Assembly: GCA_023212725.1 (NCBI GenBank)
Contig: JALBYF010000025.1
Location: forward strand, 62,001 to 126,000
DNA: 64,000 nucleotides
DNA from: Tranzscheliella williamsii
Lineage: Eukaryota > Basidiomycota > Ustilaginomycetes > Ustilaginales > Ustilaginaceae
Direction of reading: 5' to 3'
Shown here: one piece after another, positions 59,715 through 64,000 of the stretch
Numbering within the stretch: position 1 is the stretch's first letter
Layout: every line of letters starts with the position of its first letter
Translations under genes and position numbers: made by a program
Notes under the pieces: generated by a model
Seen by the model: the letters and a program-made list of their open reading frames with translations, nothing else
Database searches by the model: none
What the model was told of the DNA's origin: nothing

Positions 59715-61175
59715 TCAAGGCTGGAAAAGATAGGCACCCCAGTTGCCGAAATAGTCATTCGGTGCAGTGCGAGTGAACGGCCGCAGAGGAGGAGACAATT
59801 CAGGCAGGCTGTCTTCAACCGGATCGCCATACGCGCCTGGTCGGACGACACGGCCACTCAGCGATCTGAGGGTCCGCTGTCCAGGGAAGCCGGCGCCGTC
59901 CGAGCTGCATGGCGAGAGCAAAGAGCTGTCGTCGGATTCGTCTTGCCCATCCTCCAGATCCCGCAGGCGCTCCTGCTCTTCTTGACACTGGTGTCCACGT
60001 CTGGTGAGGCGAATGATAGTGGCTTGCGTAGAGGAAGGCGACATGCCTCCCACCGCTAGGCCGTTACGTGACAAGGCGCCGGACGCAATGGACCGCTGCG
60101 CCGATGTCATCTCTCTTTCTGGCGTTTTTGTCTGACCCTTTGGTTTGGCCGCGCCTGAACAAAACTTGTTTCCGGTGCAGGCGAGAGCCGAGTCTGCGGA
60201 AGACGATTTCGGTGAAACCGCATTAATGGGAGGCACCATGATTGAGCATGAACGGACATGGAAGTCGGTATGGAAGCGGGCCTTTGGCCGTTCAGGACTG
60301 CTATACCGAGCTGCTGCGCCGCTGGTGACAAGGGAGAGCATACGTGCCCCGGTGTAGTCGAGCTGACAGTCTACAATCGGCCAGTATCGCTGACGTTCTG
60401 GAGCGAACGCAGATTGAGCCGAGTCGCAAGCTTCGGCATTGTTAGGCCAATGGCTAGACGAGTCAGCCAGCTGTGACCAGCCAAGAGGCGCAGTGCGGGT
60501 AGCTGACAGCAATCGGAGCTCAGGCAGGTAACCAGCACTGTTGTGCTGGCTGGTCTCCTTTATCCCTCCGCTTGTGGAAGTTGGAGAGGGGAGGTCAAAG
60601 GATGAGGCGCTACCAGACGATCTTTGCAACAACTCTGGGCGGCTGAACTCCTGGCTCGGTCGTTGCCGTGACGATAACGGCGGCAGATCCATTTCATAAG
60701 CCGCTAGACCGGTAAGCGGCCTTTTGAATGGCCTTCGCGAGCTGCCAAGCTTGACATGGGACCCTACAAGAGTAGCAGTGGACAGTCCAGCTTTTGTTCT
60801 TCGCTTATGGCTGGAAGAGTGCGCGCTGGATTCAGAAAGGGCCCTCTTCAAGCCGGGCATCTTCCTGCGCACCTCGCCGTTGACGAGCGAATTACGTTGT
60901 CGCTCCGAACTGGCGTTTTGATGCATGGCTTGCCGACTCGGGCCGACATCGGAATCGGTATCATTAGGTGAAGAGTCCAGTTGGTGTTCCGCAACATTGC
61001 TGAGGCCTGTGAAGTGGGCTGATGCTGCGCTAGCCGAGGGACTGCCCTGTTCCGAAGAAGTCCCATCGTCAACCGGGGTCGACAGCAGCTGCAGCCTAGA
61101 CTCAATACCGGCGTCGGACTCGCGTGGGCCGGGGTGGCACTGAGACGAGCCCGGCTGCACACTGGCGTCGATCAT
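59715..61175 (-). CDS. Uncharacterised Ser-rich protein
   Basis: Not recognised. First ATG in the frame is at 61175, giving 486 aa; the frame is open upstream to a TTG at 61232 and is preceded by a TTTCAG acceptor-like string, so an upstream coding exon is possible. The protein is Ser/Pro/Arg-rich with little ordered structure. Two basic patches (KRRTKAG and RRPFKRPLTG, about 125-155) could be nuclear signals. There are ordered-looking pieces in the middle (RYWPIVDCQLDYTGARMLSL, RFHTDFHVRSCSIMVPP) and at the end (PNDYFGNWGAYLFQP), which may be conserved short motifs. An acidic segment EEQERLRDLEDGQDESDD precedes the tail. It could be a transcription co-regulator or scaffold; no family motif supports a role. 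Confidence 0.7.
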   Translation of the reverse strand: MIDASVQPGSSQCHPGPRESDAGIESRLQLLSTPVDDGTSSEQGSPSASAASAHFTGLSNVAEHQLDSSPNDTDSDVGPSRQAMHQNASSERQRNSLVNGEVRRKMPGLKRALSESSAHSSSHKRRTKAGLSTATLVGSHVKLGSSRRPFKRPLTGLAAYEMDLPPLSSRQRPSQEFSRPELLQRSSGSASSFDLPSPTSTSGGIKETSQHNSAGYLPELRLLSATRTAPLGWSQLADSSSHWPNNAEACDSAQSAFAPERQRYWPIVDCQLDYTGARMLSLVTSGAAARYSSPERPKARFHTDFHVRSCSIMVPPINAVSPKSSSADSALACTGNKFCSGAAKPKGQTKTPEREMTSAQRSIASGALSRNGLAVGGMSPSSTQATIIRLTRRGHQCQEEQERLRDLEDGQDESDDSSLLSPCSSDGAGFPGQRTLRSLSGRVVRPGAYGDPVEDSLPELSPPLRPFTRTAPNDYFGNWGAYLFQP

Positions 61176-61334
61176 CGACAGCTCTGCCTTTGAACGCAGC
61201 GCTGTAGCAGCTGACGAAAGCGATGGAATCAAGAGCTGAAAGAGGCGCCACTACGATCCAGGTAAGCAGGCCGGATCAGAGCAAGGTGAACACAGGAACG
61301 CGGAGACAGTAGCGACTTCACCACTAAAATGGCG

Positions 61335-61436
61335 GTGGTGTTGCGAAGGCAGTGGTGTTGCGAAGGCAGTGGTGTTGCGAAGGCAGTGGTGTTGCGAAGG
61401 CAGTGGTGTTGCGAAGGCAGTAGTGTTGCGAAGGCA
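61335..61436 (+). repeat. 17-bp minisatellite, six units plus a partial
   Basis: Six head-to-tail copies of GTGGTGTTGCGAAGGCA (unit 6 has GTAGTG), continuing into a partial GTGGCGTTGC to 61447. It lies about 160 bp upstream of the start codon at 61175 in the promoter or leader of that minus-strand gene. Units are nearly identical, so recent expansion is likely. Confidence 0.95.
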
Positions 61437-61699
61437 GTGGCGTTGCAGAGAGGGCTGGTGTGAATGAACGTAGCAATGATATAGACAGATAGTAAGTAAG
61501 TCAAGTGGCAAAGAACTGGGGATTCAAGGAGGTGGCAAATACGCACAGGGTGGGTCGAATGCACACAATACAGGAGCGGTAGCTGTTGGCTCGCGCATGC
61601 ATATGCGTATGAACAAGCGCAGACGAGCTGGCCGTGGGCGCGTACAGACGCCACCTCAAGGCGGTAAGAACGGACAGTGCGATGTGGCAAGAGATCGGG

Positions 61700-62674
61700 G
61701 CGACCACAACGGCCGTCACAGTTTCTTACTGAACAGCATCGACCCAGATGTGTGGGCATCGAGAGACGTACCAGTCAATGTGGCGACATCTTTGGACGTT
61801 ACGATAGGCTTGTTGCAGTAGCGAATGGGACTGCTTTCAGGTGCCTTACGATGGAGACGGGCAGTGTGGCCTTGAAGCTGCCAATTTTGCGTGGCCATCG
61901 CCAAAACGTCAGATTGGGGGTCAACACCCAGGATTCAGCACCAGCCAGCCGATCGGCACCCGACAAGGGGACGGCCCACTATATTCGCGGTAGAAAACAC
62001 TCAGCTCATTCGGCTCGCTACGAAGGCGAGTGTTGCGGTAGTTTGCAAAAACCTACAGTACGTTCGTCCCTGCAGTGACCCGTACTAGAATTCCTCTGGC
62101 GAGCCAAATTGAAGGGCAAGGTGATGGGAGCGCTGGGACTGTGACTGCTGCGACGCTCATGGAGAGGCAGAACATGTGAGACACCGCTCCCGATCGGGCC
62201 AATACTAGCCGAGGAAAGCACCGCTGCCGCGCCACTTGCTCCCTGAGAAGCGAATATCCAAGAAGACATCCTACGGCGGCCTATCGCGTCGCGTTGCAGC
62301 CGCGAGAAAGAAGCAGCTGCGATACATTGGCTGGCCAAGCACAGAGTGCCATCGTTGCTTCATCTGAGCTCTTGGCCGAGAACCGACGTTCACGGAGGTC
62401 GCGCAGCGGACTACAGGGCACTATACTGACCTACAATTTGGTAATTGTGAGTGGCGAAGCTCGATTTGCCACTCGGATAGCTGCCAAACCCGTCAGTCGA
62501 TGGCCATTTACCTGGATATTTTCTGCGAAGTGTACCCAGAACTTGCCGCCACTTGTGTTATGTTCCGCTTCGGATGATCCTGTGCGACTTGCAATTTTTG
62601 GAAATGGCTTGGTACTTACTCAGCTTCATACAAAAATGACGTTTCCGCTTTGGCACGACGATCGAGCTCAGTAA
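61700..62674 (+). pseudogene. Possible decayed WD40-repeat gene
   Basis: Fragments with WD40-like texture appear in different plus-strand frames with stops between: GRYDRLVAVANGTAFRCLTM followed by ETGSVALKLPILRGHRQNV near 61800-61910 (a beta-propeller blade with a terminal GH), a basic ISKKTSYGGLSRRVAAARKK near 62250-62310, and FSAKCTQNLPPLVLCSASDD then PVRLAIFGNG near 62520-62610. The blade spacing recalls U3 snoRNP proteins such as Utp17/WDR75, but that name is a guess. No open frame or simple splice pattern connects the pieces, so a relic is more likely than a gene. Confidence 0.3.
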
Positions 62675-63791
62675 AAGCATACATCGGGATCCACATTGGT
62701 TTTGTCTCATCGGGATGTTTGCCACTGTATCAACTTGCACGACCACACAGCGGCACGAGAAATAGGTTAGGTCATGCCACAGATCCTCTACTGTTTTGTT
62801 AGAGTACGTACCGTGAACGTATTGTACTCGTGCGTACGCTGCCACAGGATTGTAATCAAGCACGGGTTGGTTTAAATCGAAACAGGTGTGTTATACTCAG
62901 TTGTTCAGATGGCTCTAAGCGACGAGATCCGCATGTAGCACTGCGAGGGGAAGAACCCGCTACTAACACGCCATTTTCGCAACATTGAAACTTGTCTTCT
63001 TCGCAAGTCATGTAGAAGAGGATGTGCATGATCTGAGCTGAGATAGTAAGGGCAGATGGGGAATACAGGATCAGGGACGAACTCCGAACTTACTGTGACC
63101 AAGAAGGCCTAGAACGTTTCGGTCGGTTCCGATTAAGCATGGAAACCGAACCCTGCAGGACAAGTGGGGTTTTCCTATCCAGCCATTGTCCATAATAGAA
63201 GGCGATCCCGACTTTCTATGCAAAAGGGGGGACACATTTCAAGCCCCGCAGATCTCAGCACGTAAACTGGGTGAGGGAAATTATTGGACGGACAATCAGT
63301 TTTGCAACTTAGACCGCGCGCAGCTGCTCCACGCAGGCTTGGCAAGTGAGACTCACAATTAAACTCATTGCTCATCGGGTGCCTGGTGCAGGATCTTAGT
63401 CACTCACACTATATCTACCAAAGCGGAGAGACTCGATGGATTCACCAAGAGACGCCAGACACATCTCGAAAAAGAGTCTAACTAGAGTAGCAAAGCAACA
63501 GTTGAACAAATGACTTGGTGGCGTGGTCCGTTGCTTGCCCACTGCCATGTTGCCACCAACTAATAGCAGCTCTGGGCGTAGGATTGGGGATGTTGACCTG
63601 TGTAGAGAGCAAGTCGCCACACCGATAGCCTCGTTACATGCAAGGCTTATACTTCGCATCGCTACATCCGCGGATCGCGCGACAAAGAAGCGAATAGCGC
63701 GAGTGTCCTTTCTTTCATCGTTGATTCCACAGATCACTAGAGTTTGACGCACCTCTGGAATAGCGATATCACGCACACCGCTCCTGCTGAA
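62675..63791. other. Intergenic region
   Basis: 1.1 kb, lower GC than the surrounding genes; no gene supported. The last 200 bp are the probable promoter of the partial gene at 63792. Confidence 0.4.
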
Positions 63792-64000
63792 ATGTCCCCA
63801 ATGCCTCTGGACGCCCGCTTCATCGGGGCATGGAATCGCGATTGCAAGGGTGCGTCAGACGATGAGATTGAGCACCAATTCGATATCGTTTCTGACCATG
63901 TCAATGGAAATGAATGTACCGCCCCGCCCCCTTCCTCCGATTTGTCATTTGAGACACAAACCTCATCATCGATTTGCAGTCGTGCAGAACGAAGGCCTTC
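63792..64000 (+). CDS. Partial CDS at the window edge, uncharacterised
   Basis: ATG at 63792 opens a frame that stays open to the last base (69 codons), starting MSPMPLDARFIGAWNRDCKG and continuing acidic and Ser/Thr-rich (DDEIEHQFDIVSDHV). Composition and lack of stops fit a real N-terminus, but it is too short to place in a family. The 3' end lies outside the window. Confidence 0.45.
   Translation, partial: MSPMPLDARFIGAWNRDCKGASDDEIEHQFDIVSDHVNGNECTAPPPSSDLSFETQTSSSICSRAERRP

Noticed and set aside
61229..61759. 176-codon minus frame through the minisatellite
   Set aside because: The frame is kept open by the repeat (HCLRNTTAFATP-like translation); no other protein features.
1..64000. CRISPR arrays, rRNA, phage or viral genes
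   Set aside because: None seen; the only direct repeats are short tandem arrays without spacers, and no viral protein motif was recognised.

Overview
The window looks like nuclear DNA of a basidiomycete fungus, most likely a smut (Ustilaginomycotina/Ustilaginales). Genes are large, GC-rich and mostly intronless or interrupted by a few short GT-AG introns (about 55-165 nt). They lie on both strands without operons, and the recognisable proteins are standard fungal housekeeping families. I see no rRNA, no convincing tRNA, no CRISPR array and no phage or plasmid features. About 25 genes can be supported. Several needed splicing by eye, because their exons are too short to appear as long open frames.

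Layout: 1-9 kb has a PUF-family RNA-binding protein behind a long leader, then an uncharacterised Ser/Pro-rich protein. 9-24.7 kb has the clamp-loader subunit RFC1 divergent from RGP1 (a Ypt6-GEF subunit), a membrane-anchored steryl-ester lipase, a BET double-bromodomain protein (BDF1-like), a tentative small gene and a one-TM coiled-coil protein. 24.7-28.2 kb is a gene desert with a CCTAGGGG-type repeat family and a 51-bp tandem duplication. 28.2-33 kb has an intron-dense fructosamine-3-kinase gene, a short HECT ubiquitin ligase and, divergent from the ligase, a UBE2W-type ubiquitin-conjugating enzyme. 33-45 kb has ferrochelatase, the v-SNARE SNC1, a MAPEG protein, a zf-4CXXC_R1/AT-hook protein, the mitotic-exit kinase DBF2/SID2 and the kinetochore protein SPC25. 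45-55.4 kb has an RNase Z/thiamine pyrophosphokinase fusion, a septin, FAP7, a nitronate monooxygenase, the NatC subunit NAA38 (its coding 3' end overlaps an antisense gene) and a nitrilase. 55.4-64 kb is lower in gene density, with relics of an ABC transporter and probably of a WD40 gene, an LPL1-like lipase, an uncharacterised Ser-rich protein next to a minisatellite, and the start of a gene that runs off the end.

The genes do not form one pathway. The best candidates for something new are: (i) the single open frame joining tRNase Z to thiamine pyrophosphokinase; (ii) the fructosamine-kinase gene, whose conserved motifs appear only if a 3-nt and an 8-nt exon are used; (iii) a free-standing TOM1/HUWE1-like HECT domain sharing a 0.6-kb promoter with an E2 enzyme; and (iv) the 100-bp antisense coding overlap at NAA38. 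All functional assignments come from motifs recognised by eye; no database search was run.
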